Below are positions 27,871 through 41,166 of a DNA stretch of 64,000 nt, in pieces. Positions within the stretch are counted from its first letter, which is position 1, and each line of letters opens with the position of its first letter. The translations under genes were made by a program, and so were the position numbers. Source of the DNA: Allacma fusca (lineage: Eukaryota > Arthropoda > Collembola > Symphypleona > Sminthuridae); NCBI GenBank assembly GCA_947179485.1, contig OX359246.1:12090001-12154000 (forward strand), in the 5' to 3' direction. The notes below the pieces were generated by a model. It was not told where the DNA came from. It was given only the letters and a program-made list of their open reading frames with translations, and searched no databases.

Positions 27871-30800
27871 ATGGGTTTAAAAATTTTAGTAGCATCTGCC
27901 ATAATAAGTGCATTGACTTCCCATTACGTCAAATGTGAATCTTTTTGCTGGGAAAAACAATCCTGCGGAGAATGCATTCAAACAAGGGGCTGTTCATGGT
28001 GCAAAATGAGCGTACGCTGAGGATTTTTCATATTTAAAAAAAATAATCTTTTTAAATCCAAATTTTTTTATATATGATCTTGACTGAAATGCCTAAATTT
28101 CATTAGGCTTTTGAAGGACCCCGTTGTGGAGGCGTCGAGCTCGAAAAATACAACTGCGCCAAGGAGGACATTGTATCTGGATCTCCGGAATCAGAAGGGT
28201 AAAAAATTAAAGTACAGTCTTGTTATGAAGGACCACCAATGTGAGAGGATTTTCTTGAAGGAATAATGAATTTTAATTTATATTGAAAGGCAAGAAGACA
28301 GATCCAGAAGTACTCCCAGAAGTTCCTCCTCCTTCTACCCTCCGGAGTATAAAGTGAGGCTGAGAGTCGGGGAGAAAATTAATCTCACTGCGAGATTCTC
28401 ATTTGAAAGGAAACGATCTCTGGATTTGTATTATCTTCTCGATGCGTCCTGTACGATGCAAAAATTCCGGAAGGGCCTCACCGATCTTGCCGGGGACTTG
28501 ACCACCCGCCTTGCGGAGATTACTAAGGATATCCGATTGGGTTTTGGGAGTTTCATTGACAAGCCCGTAATGCCATTTATAAGTGATCCTCAAGATGCAG
28601 TATCGGGTTCTGTGAGGAATTGTGACGGCATTCCAATGGTTGAGACCTACGGGTTTAGGAATTACTTGCCCTTAAGTGACGATACTGCAGAGTTTACAGT
28701 TAGTTTCATCGACCTATTCGAATTTGTTGAATTTATTCAGGTGGAATTTGCGTAACAAACATTTTCTTCGGTTATTTTGTAGCAATCCGTTAAGAATTCT
28801 CATGTTTCTGGGAACTATGACTTGCCTGAGGGAGGATTGGATGCGCTTTTGCAGGCAGCTGTTTGCAAGAAGGAAATTGGTAATCGATTCCAGAGTCCTG
28901 ATTCTTCTTGAACAAAATTATTAGTGTTCATTAACCATTTGTTCAGTTATTATCACATAAATCATGAAACAATTCCGGAACGTGTTTGTAATGTATTTGT
29001 TTTTTTGTTGCTATTTGTAAGGTTGGAGAGATGAAACTCTCCGTATCGTTGTCCTGGCAACTGATGACAAGTCATTTCATATCACTGGTGATGGAAAGGT
29101 TAGAAATCCAATAAGTTGAATCTTTCAGTAGTCACGGCTGTGTTAAAAAATAATGGAATTTGATGCTTGTTTTGAATAACAATTAATAACTTTCGCTCTC
29201 CGATGTTGGATTTAATCGGGAATTGATTTAGGTTGGAGGAATCATCGCCCCCCATGACGGCAACTGTTACCTGATCGACAAGCAAGGCTTCCAAGAGTAC
29301 TCGATGTCAACTGAATTCGATTACCCGAGCATTGCTCTTATCAATGACAAACTCTGGGAGAATGGGATTCATGCCATTTTTGCCACTCCGAATACTTCGC
29401 TGTACACCGGTCTCAGTAGTCACGTCGAAGGATCCTCAACCGTCCCTTTGAGCAAGAACCAGTCTGGGAGTATTGTAGAAGTGGTGATCCAAGAACTTCA
29501 AGTAATGTCATACATGAATACAATTTATTGGCATATGTGTACAAATTAGTAAAAGTCTGTATTGTTTTGAATTCAGAAAATAATTGACACAGTGGAGATA
29601 GCAGAAGAACAAGCTGACACTTACCGGATCAGGTACTACTCGAAATGTCATTCGTCGGCGGAGTTCGTTGCTGGAGGGAAATGCAACATTACTGGTGAAG
29701 CTTCTGAGGATGAACATATCATTGAGTAATTTGTAACAAGTTTAGAAAATCTCTACAAAAAGGATTCAACCATTTAGGATCTATGATCATTGCAGTTGAA
29801 ACTAGTTCCCCATGTCTGGATTAATTTGTGAGGTTGTACTCATAATTCATTCATCTGTTTGACTTCCCAGGTACCAAATCGAAATAGAGGTTCTAAAATG
29901 TCCGTCAAGAGGGGCCGGTCCGGAGGAATCTATTGAAATCGGTCCGATAGGATTTTTTTCCAAGCTCAAAATCCATCTTACGCCAGCATGCTCCTGCTCC
30001 TGTGAGACACAGCCGGATGTCGGACAAAGTCCAGAGTTCTGTTTAAATGGAAGGTCAAAATGTGGACAGTGCGATTGCTCCGAAGGATACTGCGGGAAGC
30101 GATGTGATAAGCTCCTGAGCAATACTACTCACGCCCAGTGTTACCGGAATGAACTGGAATGTTCTGGAAAGTAGGCATCTCCATATTTGGTTAAATGTGA
30201 TGTAATTAATGTTTCGAAAGTACTCATTTCATTTCAACGATGCAATATTATTCAATTTTACAGCGGAACCTGCCACTGTGGGGAGTGTTATTGTCAAAAT
30301 GTAAGAACAATGTAGTCAAAATTTAAGTGCCTGCTCAAGTTATTTGCATCGATAGAAACATGAATTGTTATACTTTATAGATGTAATTACTTATATTTCA
30401 GGAGTTTATGGGATCATTGTGCCAATTCAACCGGATTCAATGTCCTCTGGGGGACGATGGTCGTATTTGTTCTGGCAGGGGGATCTGCACAACTCAATTT
30501 CTAAACGAATCAATGAATATAGGCTCAACTAATGAAAATGAAATCATATTCTGCCGGTGTCATCCCGGGTTCACTGGTGCAACCTGCAACTGTACAAGCG
30601 ATACTGTAAGAGACACGGGCTGGGAAAGTTGACCAATTAAAAGCAATCACATACAAATTTATCCTAAGTAACCATTATTAAATTTAATCCCTATTTTACA
30701 CACACAGTCCAACTGCCGCGCTACCCCTGAATCCTCAATATGTTCCAATAATGGAGACTGCAAGTGTAACAATTGTGAGTGCAGACGTGGTCTCCAAGGG

Positions 30801-31584
30801 AAATTCTGTGATGAATGTATCCTCGCGGACTTCGAAGAGAAACTCTCAATTAACCCAGAATTCCGAACTTGCATGAATACAAAATTCTCGGATTCTAAGG
30901 AAGCCTTTTCCGATATCAGTCTCCTTCCATGCTTCTCCAAACATTTTCCGATGCCACCAATCATCCGGATAGTGGATGATATCCCAGGTTCATGATTTTC
31001 GGATTTAAAGCAGAGACTCATGCAGAAGAATAATTAGAATAATATTTGAATTACATTTTTTTGAAAGATTCCAACTGTAACCGAAGTATGAGCCCCTGCA
31101 GGCTTGAAGAGTATCGTCATCCTACAACAGATTGCAAACACCAGTTCAGTGTCAATTGTAATCCTGAAAATATCAGTGTGGTTATAATACAATGGAATCA
31201 ATACGGGACAGAGTGTAGCGGCCCGAAGGACTTGATGGGATTGTTTGTGGGGGTGGCAACTGCAATTGTAATTGCAGGGATTGTGGCATTGATTGCATGG
31301 AAAATTGCTACTCATTATTATGATAAGCAGGAGTTCCTCAAGTTTGAAAAGGAACGAGCAAATGCTCAGTGGCCTACGGTAAATGAGATAATTTTTATTT
31401 ATTTAAAAACGCTTTTGACAATCCTCTAATGATGCTTAAAATTAAAGGAAAATCTAACATGGGCTTCATGTTTCCAAAATTTCAGGAGAACAATCCTTTA
31501 TATATTGCAACCACTACAATGCACATGAATCCATCTTATGGCACTGATCCGGAGGAACTAGGAGAATGTGAAACTCAAGAATAA
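27871..31584 (+). CDS. Integrin beta subunit, divergent
   Basis: Thirteen exons: 27871-28011, 28107-28198, 28290-28698, 28783-28879, 29022-29098, 29232-29501, 29577-29725, 29871-30170, 30264-30300, 30402-30605, 30708-30987, 31068-31378, 31486-31584; phases agree and give 821 aa. Order of domains: signal peptide; PSI ([19 protein letters not shown]); beta-I domain (DLYYLLDAS, then [40 protein letters not shown]); cysteine-rich I-EGF repeats; tail domain; TM ([20 protein letters not shown]); tail with [15 protein letters not shown] and NPSY for talin and adaptor binding. It should pair with an alpha subunit for cell-matrix adhesion or phagocytosis. The MIDAS motif is DASCT instead of DxSxS, the two ADMIDAS aspartates that normally follow are absent, and the specificity loop keeps only one cysteine. 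Ligand binding may therefore differ from the main beta-PS type. Confidence 0.93.
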
Positions 31585-33048
31585 CATATCGAATTGGAAA
31601 AAAAATAATGCTATAATAATTATTCATATATTTTGTCTCCAACCTAGCCCATAGAGGTGACGATGATGGAGAATATGTGATTCCCCCTTTTTAAAACAAA
31701 TTCTTTACCAGATTTTCTAAAATTTGTACCATCCCTGAAGCTGAATAGCTTTAGATACAGCCGTCAAGGAACGAGCAAAGTCTGGAAAAAAATATTTTTT
31801 TAATGAGGTCAAATGTTGGAAGATTTGTAAGGTTTTAATTGGTTTACTCAACTTTAAAAATTTGTTTCTAAATAATGTTTGACCTTAGTTTGTAGGAAAT
31901 TTCATTGTCATTCAGATGAGCTATCCAACTGGTCACTAGGTTCAGAATTTCGGGATGACTCCCGTAAGAACAGAGAACAAGTTTGAGGAAAATCATCATG
32001 AAGGGCCAAGATGCGGAAATGAGAGTTTCTGATCTTCCTGATGATAAATTTTCCCATAGCCTCGGTCATGCCAAAACTTTTCAGCACAGAGACGTGTTGC
32101 ATAGCTCATTTGCAAGTCAATAAAATTTCATAGAGCAGATGATCAAGCCCAAATTAAAATAAAAGTTCCGGAAACAAACATTTGATAATGTTTGTAAAAA
32201 TCTAAAATCCTAAAGTAATCTGGGATTTTCTGCATGTTTTTGACAATTGTGATCTCAATTCTTGGTCTAGGGTAATGAAACAAATTTTAGAAAATCTTTA
32301 AAAGAATTTGCTTCAAGATTGAAGATGGGGAAATCATATATTTTCCACCGTTGTCCCTTATATACAGTAGGGGAGGAGACAAAGGGTCACCCACAGGGTA
32401 GTACTGACCTGTCACTATTTATAATACAAACATGGACTATTATGTGTATTCAGTACTTCCTACATTTTTTTAAATCCAAAAACATATCCACATATTATTA
32501 ATTCCCATTATCTGTTAAATGTATATCTTAATTCTTTATTTTAATTTTTTATTTCAAGAAAATTCGTACATGTTGATTACTCAAGTTTTTTATACAAATC
32601 TTGAAACAGGTTTCAGGTTTGAACAATTTATTGTTATTCAATTTGGTTGTGCGGATTTCCTTCAATTTTGCTACAATAAGGGATGTGGAAACTCCTGAAG
32701 ATTTTATTCCTTTTAAAACATCCCTTATACAAGCATTTTCTTAAGCCCTACGAAAATTGGATGGTGAGACACAGATGATTTGCTATAACGAGAAATCCCT
32801 TATAATCCAATGCTATGCTTTGTAAGGAAAAGGTTATCGTATGTTTTGGTTTAATTGTTTTTACAAACGAATAAATGTAACTCTTTGTACAGATATTACA
32901 TGGAATGGTCCTGTGTTTGCCAGAAGATTATTGTACTATAAAATTGTTCAGTATATAGTAATTTACTTTCTGCAAACCTGTAAAAAAAACCGACAGGATC
33001 AGTTTAAGCAGATGCATTTGTAAATGACTACAAAAACTTGAGACTCAC
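31585..33048. other. Unresolved region, possible 3' exons of the minus-strand secreted gene
   Basis: On the - strand, a good acceptor precedes 31784 (ccag after a pyrimidine run) and a frame ends at 31751 or 31722 depending on phase. Another open stretch lies at about 31890-32060, with a donor at its lower end (AAACTAAG|gtcaaac). These could be terminal exons of the gene at 33049-34925, but no phase-consistent path joins them to its exon 7. A TATATAAG sequence on the - strand near 32355 could instead mark a separate promoter. Nothing was recognised on the + strand. Confidence 0.3.
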
Positions 33049-34925
33049 ATCGAATATCGCCTCCTCAATTTTCCTCACTGCCAGGTTATGTGACTCGCAA
33101 GTTTTAAGGATCATTTTAAGATACGTGTGGTTGGATTGGTGATTAAATTCTGGAAACAAATCAGCGTGCTCACACCCTCTCAAATATATACTTTCAAATA
33201 AATTTAATAAAAATCGTTAGGGCGCGATGCGAATATTGCGAATCGATACTCAACTAACCCGATTCAATAATCCGCGGGAGAGTGGTATACACGAAATCAT
33301 CAACCTCATCATGCAAATTTGGGGGGAACTTCTGAAGGATACTATCTCGGACGTTTTTGGAGAATATCTGAGTAACAGCGCTGGCGAAATTAGTGAAATT
33401 GAATGGTAACGGGGATATTTTCGTTTCTTGCTCCAAATCCACAATGGCGATGCAGGTCTGAAGACACTGAAAATTGGGATTGATTTAAGTTCATGTATAA
33501 AATTTTGGAGATGGTAACGTTCGAGGAGCGTCCATATACCCTTCGGTGTTCATTTATGAACTTGATTACCATTTGCTGAGCATCGCTGGTATTATAAAAT
33601 GTCTTCTTCTCGTAGGTTTGAAGGGATGAGGTTTTGACATATTTTCCTCCCTGAAATGCATACTTGCTCAGTTCTCCTCCCTTCTTCATAAAGTCCAAAG
33701 TACATTCCTGGGATGACTCCGAAGGCTCCCGACGCAGGTAGGTCAATCGTATGGGGATCTGGACCCCTGCGCAACAGTCCCCGCGGTTGTGGATGTTCTC
33801 CCGGTAGATGTCCTCGGGGCTTTTACAACTAGTCTATTTAAAAAAAATTTACTATACACCAGCCCGACTCAAATTTTTCAAATACCAGGAGCTTCAATAA
33901 ATATCTACATAATAATATACAATAATAAGCACTACAAGAAAGAAAAAACGAAGAAGAACCTACAAGTTTTTCCAAAGTCATGGTACCATTATTGCCGGAA
34001 CAAACCTAAATGGTCCAATAAAAATGTGATTTATGTTTTTAGGGCATATACTCTTGCAATCCTAATTTACTTGCGAAATCCTTCAAGAGGAAAAAAGATT
34101 ACTTACTTTCCTTTCAATATTATGGTACGTGACTCTAATAGCATTAAGCTTCTGTTGAGGGCTCATCACTATGCAATTAATATTAAACCCACACAAAAAT
34201 CAATCAAATATGATTTTTTTAAAACTTCCATGGAAATTACTGTTGTAAAAAAATTTCAGAACTGAAAAAAATTAATACCCTCAGTGTTGAGCACAGTAGT
34301 ACCCACAGTCTCCGAAATCATGGTTTTAATCCCCTTCGGGTAATTGGCACTCATAGCATTGGCATAGGACGTTAACGTTAATTGCTTACCCTTCAAAGCT
34401 GCTTTGATAATACAAGAGTACACACGCCACTGTTACCGGGTTATTGAAAAAAAAAATTATTAATCCCAGACAATTTGATTGATTCGAAACAAATTTGATT
34501 TTTCGGATCATAATGATAATAACCATGGTTTCAGGGATTGTTTCAGTCTCGTTCCCAGATGGCGTTGAACACTTCTTCCAATTGGCTTGGAAGTCTATCC
34601 CTGAATCTAAAATGGCTCCTTTGCAGCAACCAAACTCAAATCCGGAGAAGTGAGCTTGCCCAGTACAGAAATTGTGGAAGGCCCCGTGGGCACATGCCTA
34701 CATACAGAAAAAAATACGTAAGTATATTTATTCAACCATTTAATTTATTTTTAGGGTCGGAGCGACGACGATAGTCCCTACTGGAGAATATGAAATGTTA
34801 TCAAACATTTTAAAATGTTGTACTAGAAAAAAAAATCTAAATTTTACCCAAACCATCGCCAGAAAGAGCACTATTCCAAATTTTTCAAAGCCATCAGTCC
34901 TCATTTGACCCTTCACAGTCTTCAT
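33049..34925 (-). CDS. Secreted cysteine-containing protein, family not recognised (3' end unresolved)
   Basis: Seven - strand exons, in order: 34925-34848, 34697-34524, 34429-34279, 34168-34107, 33833-33540, 33466-33259, 33149-33049. All have GT-AG borders and agreeing phases over 356 codons, with no stop at the end, so at least one more exon should follow. Residues 1-27 look like a signal peptide (FGIVLFLAMVWACA). Two similar cysteine modules follow. One is FCTG...FGCCKG...WKKCST...VYSC. The other is SCKS...GDCCAG...QECTL, ending near CLQTC. The CC pairs and helical spacers loosely recall Plus-C odorant-binding-like proteins, but this is weak and not a family call. Late exons are helical and less cysteine-rich, with several NxS/T sites (for example NHT). 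A secreted or lumenal role is inferred. The gene converges on the integrin gene. Confidence 0.65.
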
Positions 34926-36227
34926 GTTAAATATTTTATTTCGTCCCTAAATTTATAGCTCACACTACAGCATACAAAATTATACTCTTACCACAAAAAT
35001 CCCAACTTTTGTAAATTACAGAACTGAACGTTTTTCAATGGTCATATTACAAATTGGAATCGTGTCAATAATTTATTTTTTCTACAGTTGAAAGTCAATC
35101 CCCATTGTCATCTCACCAATCCTTTGATCCTTTCTCACGGCATGTAAACCTCTACCCTAAAAGTGCCATGCTCTTTTCCATATCCTTCAAAAATACATCA
35201 TTTTACTACAATCATTGAATTATTGAAGTTATTTTTCTATTAAATATAAAATTGCTTCCTGTGACCATTCATGAACAGTTCCTCCGTTTAACGGCATAAT
35301 GTTCCCCAACAAAATAAATACAAATTTATTATTTGGGCCTAATCTTATTTCAAATTATTTTGTAGAGGTGATCTTATAACCAGGGTATATACTGATACTG
35401 GAATAGTAAGGAATATGGATCTATATTTCAACTGTCCACCTGTTTTCATTTTTGGTGATTCCTTTCAAGATTTTTCCTTAAGGGATTATACATTTTATTT
35501 TTAGTTATTTTTTAGGAAATTCATATTCTGGGTCAGGGGTTAAAAAATTACTCTCAGGGTCAGGTCAGGGACTTCTTTAATAATTACTATAGGGACATCA
35601 AACCCCTGTCGACTCTCTCTGTATGGTGAAGCCTCAGCCTATCAGAAGGCTGAGTTTGTGTGCCGTTATAATACGAGTGCTGTTACAGGGTATATTTCGT
35701 GAAGTAAACGTTCACTCACAATATTTATGACAATTGTGGAGAGCCCGTATAAAGAGAGTCGACCGTAGGTCATGCTAGCCCCTCCCCTTTAAAACTGCAG
35801 GGGGAATGTGAAGGGGACTCCAAGACTGTAGGTGGCAGACACACACGTACGTACGTCTGCATCCTGGGACGCTCGTTCAATGAATGAACATTCCAGGAGT
35901 CCAGACTTACAAGAAGTTATTACTCATGACGTTGTTTCAGTTTAGGGGAAGTCTTCGTCTGCGTAGGACGTGCGTGATTGGGTCTGCGTTCTTATTCCAA
36001 TGATTTACGTTGTAATTTAATTAGGCTGTGTGCGTGTTATTATTAGATTATAGCATGGTAGAGGTTGAGAGCAGTAATTACTAAATTCCGGAAATTCCTC
36101 TAATAATTTATTATTAATTTCACTATCCACCAGTTTAGAGTATAATACTGAAGTTCATAATTACGTAATTTTTATATCTAGTGTTTGTAACGGAAGTGTG
36201 GGACAGGAATTTTGTGTTCAAGAATTT
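34926..36227. other. Divergent intergenic region with a structured core
   Basis: Between the minus-strand secreted gene and the plus-strand RTF1-like gene, so it should hold both promoters. It contains an imperfect 19-bp inverted pair around 35610-35628 and 35745-35763 (gtcgactctct / agagagtcgac). Inside is a perfect 7-bp stem, ctcagcc ... ggctgag, at 35633-35655. No coding exon was recognised. Confidence 0.5.
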
Positions 36228-38629
36228 ATGAAAATGAATCGTAAGAGGAACAAAAGTACTGGGTAAGTAAATTGAGCTTGATTCCATATATATAATTATT
36301 TTGTGTATAGTGTAGTCAAAAATAAATTGAGTGTAAGAATTATTAATGTTTGGGAGTAGCTCACACAACTTGTTTCAGAATTTTTAGGATGGCTGTATCG
36401 TTAATGTCAAATGTGGGATTAGTTTAAAATAATTTATTATTAAATGTTAATAATATGGATTTAAGAAACGTAATGGGGTTTTTAAATCTTGTAAGTTTAT
36501 GTTGAAATTAGGTGTTGTGATTGTTGTTTTAATATGATCGGTAATAATTAATGAAACGTTTTAGTACAGGATTAGTATTGAAAGTTGGGGTTGGGAAAGG
36601 ATGAACATCGGATGTGAGTATGTGTAATGTGGGACTATAATAATAATCTCTGTTTTGTATGTGTGAAATTATAGGACTAAAACGAGGAAGAGGAAGCGAT
36701 TGAACCAAAATGATGACAGTGATGATGATGTGACAATTGTTGAAAGTTCATCCGGCGATGGATCCCGAGGGAGACCGTTCCGAGCAGTGAGGAACAAGAT
36801 TCAGAGCTATTGCGAAATCTTAGAGAAGTAAGGATCTTATTAGTTCTTATTTTTGAAGTAGTTTATCCATAAGTACAGGCATGTTAGTGTTCGAGATATA
36901 GTAATAATATTATTGAATGTGAATAATTACTGGTTTGGATGGGATCTGTATTTGCAAATTGAAGTGACCTGGAGAGATCGGAAACCACGAGGGACAAATT
37001 CGATGTGGAGAAGCGACTGGCGAACCTCACAATGCCTGATTTGAATCGAATAGTCCTCACACGAGATGATGTAGAGAAGTAAGTGATTTTCTTACTTAAG
37101 CGGAGTCGAGAGTCCAGTAATTGGAATTTTTAGAAGATAAAGTACTTAGAAGCGGACATTCATCTGGGTTCACATTTGGATTTTTTTGGTAAATGTAGAT
37201 GCGTGAAGCTTCCGAATTTCAAAAGGACAATGCCTGGCTTCTTCGTCAGGATTCAGAGAGTTGTTGGTGTTTACGAGGTAGGGGTTGAGAGGTACAGGTG
37301 TAGGAGGGATATTTGAAAAGAAAATATTAATTGTAAATTTGGATTAATTTCAGGCCTATCAGATCCGAGAGGTTGTTGATGGACAGAGTTTGTATCGTGT
37401 TGGCAAAGTTGACACATCGTTCTTGTTTCGGACTAAGAGCGGCAGGCAACAGAAGAAATTTGAACTTAATAGCATTAGTAATAATAAACTAACGGAAAAG
37501 GATTTTGAAAGTTGGGCCAGTCGAATCCGTACAGAATATCAATCTGGGAAAGTTGCCAAATTATGCAAGGATGATGTTATCCCTTCAAAGGAATTCATTG
37601 AGATGAAAGAACGAGACATTTTGCAGATGCATTTTGAGAGTGACCAAAAGTTCAAGGTGAGTGCAAGGTCACGAAGATTCATCCAAGGAAAAGCAGTGTG
37701 GTTAACTCTGTGTAACTATTTTTCCTTCGACGAGTCTTCGTGAACTTACCTTGAATGGTTTGAAGACATGTACAGTATGTTATTTTCAGAGCTTTGATCA
37801 GGAGAATTTGTTCAAAAAACGGTATTTTGAAAAGTTGGACTTGTCAGAACGTAATATCATGAAGGAATGTACCAATCAAGATGAAGGTACCGTTCAGGCG
37901 AAGGTTACTGAGAGCTGTGAGACTGAAGTGGCAATGTCTGTATGGCCAGAATCGACAGACATCATAGAGTATGGGGTAGGTGAGCATGTTCCAATTGGAA
38001 CGGAATTGGCGCTGCCTCTAGGGCCAGATTGTAAAGATATCTTGGAAGATGCTGGAGGTAATCATGTACCTCAGTTCCGTGAAACTGAAGTGACACAGCC
38101 TGTATGGCCAGTGGATATCAAGGAAGATATGAAAGACGAGCATGCCCCAAAGAAAGGCAGTGCAATTTTGGGTACTGTTATCGATAAACGTCAACCTGGT
38201 ATGAACAGTCATGTGTATGTCGGTATGGAAAACAAACCTGACGTTTGTTCTGAGTGGGAAGTTGTACCGTCTAGTCACGATAGTGGCAGTACGACTGAAA
38301 ATTGTCTTAATGTAATACCTGAGGTTGAAGATATGGAGGACCTAGAAGAGGAACCAGACCTCTTAAGCCTACAAAGGTAAGTATATTTCTTTTTTAATAA
38401 TTTCAAATGAATAGATAAACCTTAAATGACGGAAACCCACCGGTGATCATTAAAAGTTTTTGAGCAGTTGCATAAAGTAATTTGTATTTATTCAATTTGC
38501 AGCCATCAAAAAAATACCAGACTATTAGACGACCCAGAGGAAATCATATTTCGACTTTTGCAAAAAAGAGATGCGGTGGTGCGCTACTTGAACCGAATGA
38601 GAAAAACACTAGCTGGTCATGAGTATTGA
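36228..38629 (+). CDS. RTF1-like Plus3-domain protein, short form
   Basis: Seven exons: 36228-36262, 36675-36827, 36965-37078, 37199-37277, 37354-37656, 37790-38376, 38503-38629; phases agree, 465 aa. The first ~70 residues are basic then acidic (KTRKRKRLNQNDDSDDD). A Plus3 domain follows at about 85-240: MPDLNRIVLTRDDVEKC, FKRTMPGFFVRI, YQIREVVDGQSLYRVGKVDT, KKFELNSISNNKLTEKDFES. In RTF1 this domain binds the phosphorylated SPT5 repeat and brings the Paf1 complex to elongating RNA polymerase II. The C-terminal part is acidic with three imperfect repeats (ETEVAMSVWPES, GTELALPLGPDC, ETEVTQPVWPVD), each followed by an Asp-Ile/acidic stretch and H-(V/A)-P. The long N-terminal region of normal RTF1, with its histone modification domain, is missing, so this is probably a derived paralogue. 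A nuclear location is inferred. Confidence 0.85.
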
Positions 38630-41166
38630 AAACTGAATATATGCTTAATAACCATATATGTTCTTGTAGTAATTGTGGTTTATTGTTGATATTGATGGCG
38701 CAGATTCTGGGATTTGTGGAAGTTGTTTATTTCAGAGTATTTTTTTATCATTCCAGTCTCAATTAATCTTTGAACTGTATGTTATTATCGTTATTGATTA
38801 TTTAAAAAAACTTATCGACCAGTTTTGATACTTATAGATGTAGTGTTACACGAGCTGTGAGATATAACTCATATAGTAAACGCTATTATAATAATTGTTA
38901 TGTTTTGTTGAGTGCGATATTTATGAGCTTATGTTCGGGACCATTGTAGAATTTCAATGTTTTCGAAATACCGAAAAAACGTTGAAGTACCGAGTATTAA
39001 ATCTGAAAACCTGACTGAAACTAATTACTTGCACTCAAAATATACTTACATATTGTAGGAGCACACCAGAGGGACATTCCCAAAATAATTCCATATTTAT
39101 GACCTTGAGATAGTATTCACGGAAGTTATCCGCAAGTATTAAGAAATCAAGTGGGCCCATGGGGTAATTATACTATACTTCGTAGAACTCTATCCGAGTC
39201 ATCACTTGAGGGTATGCAATTTACTTTCTATTTATGTACTTATAATGGTAAAGTGCTAGTATATAGTAATATGATTTTTCATTTTATCGTCATATCGTGT
39301 AGTCAGTGATTAACGTACATATATTATCTACCATAGCACTGATAACTTTCGAGTCCCCCTACTTATATCAAGTTCTTCACATTTTCTAAAATTCATTTGA
39401 GGACTAGGATCAATATTTGCGGCAGGACTGGCAAGAACTTGAATGCCGACAATTTTTTCAATTCTAGAGATAGAAAGGGGAAATTTAACATAAAAACTAA
39501 AGAAATTGACATATTAAACTCGATTGCTAGTTATTGAGTATCGCAATTCAAAACTTCTTTTTGAATTCCGATTCTAATATCATTGATATATTTTTCTATA
39601 TTTACAACAAAGCATTGAAAATGGCCATTTGAATACAAACGAGTTACAATGCTTTTGGGACCATTTGCAAAAATTATTATTTTAGTTGCTATATTCAGTA
39701 TCCAGTCCTGTTTTATGGGCGTTGTGTCAACAACAAAGTCCAGATTTTCAAGGGCTTCTTATTTGATATTTTCGTTTTGCTCATATTTTTAATACATGTT
39801 CCTTGAATTTTATTTCATCGCTTGTATGTACAGCTGTGGTAAAAAATGGTCACTTATTCTATTTTTACAGGCATATGTATAGGATACAGAAGGTTTTTTA
39901 GGCAAATACCCGAGTAACAATTTTTTTTTCTAAATTCGCATTTTTTTTTCAGTTTGGTAACTATGAACCTGGGTACGAAAGTTTTCAAAATCGGTAAATA
40001 TTTCCCTACATTGTCAATTAAGTGTAATTACTACTTTTTCAGTTTGAATCTAGGTAGGTCGGTATAAGAATTTTTCAAAATTGCCTGTGTTTCCCACTCT
40101 ACCAAGTACAAGTTTCAGAATTTGTTTGGCAACTTCGCAAAGATTTTCCATAAATACATGACTGGGCAACAAGTTGAGCCAATAATTACGCCTACAGAAA
40201 TAGGTAATTCAATATGAGGTAAATAATCGTTGAAAAATATTTTGGCAACAAATGTGTGACAACAAACCACCAACAGCAGTGACGCATATCTTGTTCCATT
40301 ACTGTATAGCCTTAAGTTTTAGCATAAACTGATGTTATAAACCATGCAGACGATTCAACATTATCCCGGTGAATATACTTTAACTCACGCCGAGTGTTTT
40401 TAATGTTCTTGTCAACCACCAGGTCTATATAGTATGTCAAACTACCAGTGCCTAGAATTTCCGCTTCCACATTTTCCGAATTTTGTACTTCGTGTAATTT
40501 CAACCTGGCTCCATTTGTTTTTGCTAGTTAACACCTATTCCCAATGCACTAATCTGGCAGAGACATTTCCAGTGGTTGGGTAGATTTATTGGGCATGGTG
40601 ATCTAGGCGTGGGTAGTTTGATGGGTATATGTTCATTCGACGTTATGAGTTCAGTGGAGTCGGGCTAGTTTTGTTAATGTAATGTAATTGATTTATTGCG
40701 TCAAACTTACTCAATGCAATTTCTGTTTTCCAGAAGCAGACAATGATGAGTTAGTTTGATGTTAGTGTGAATTTTTAGCTGAACTTTGAACCTAAAGGAC
40801 GCTTTGATGAAATACGCCTAAAAGCCCTTAAAGCTTTGATCTGCTCATAAGGTTTAAGTAGAATCATACTCTCCACCCCATAATCACAAATTAATTGTCT
40901 CAGTAGATTATAAAAGATCCTGTTCGGGCTTTTAGGGATTTTTAGCAAGTTGCTCTACATGTACAATACATTGTTAAATATGTATTTGACAACATTTTCC
41001 GATATATTATTCTGTGCAATAATTTCAAAACCCCAGTCTTAATTATAAGGTTTGCTGAAAGATACATCCAATTTTATTGACCAGGATTCAACTCGGATAA
41101 CAAGAGAGAAATGGGTGAAAAGTTAAATTTTGGCGTGAAATTATCAAATGATGAAAGATGATTTTT
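38630..41166. other. Intergenic, no gene recognised
   Basis: A - strand open stretch at 40503-40312 has protein-like composition but no start, splice context or family, and is left unassigned. Near 41071-41077 an AATAAA on the - strand fits the poly(A) signal of the mucin-like gene to its right. Confidence 0.5.

Noticed and set aside
31722..32110. Terminal exons of the minus-strand secreted gene
   Set aside because: Good splice signals exist, but no phase-consistent route from exon 7 was found, so they were not joined to the model.
40312..40503. Protein-like - strand frame, slight resemblance to a cystatin core
   Set aside because: No start codon context, partner exons or QxVxG motif; too short to support a call.
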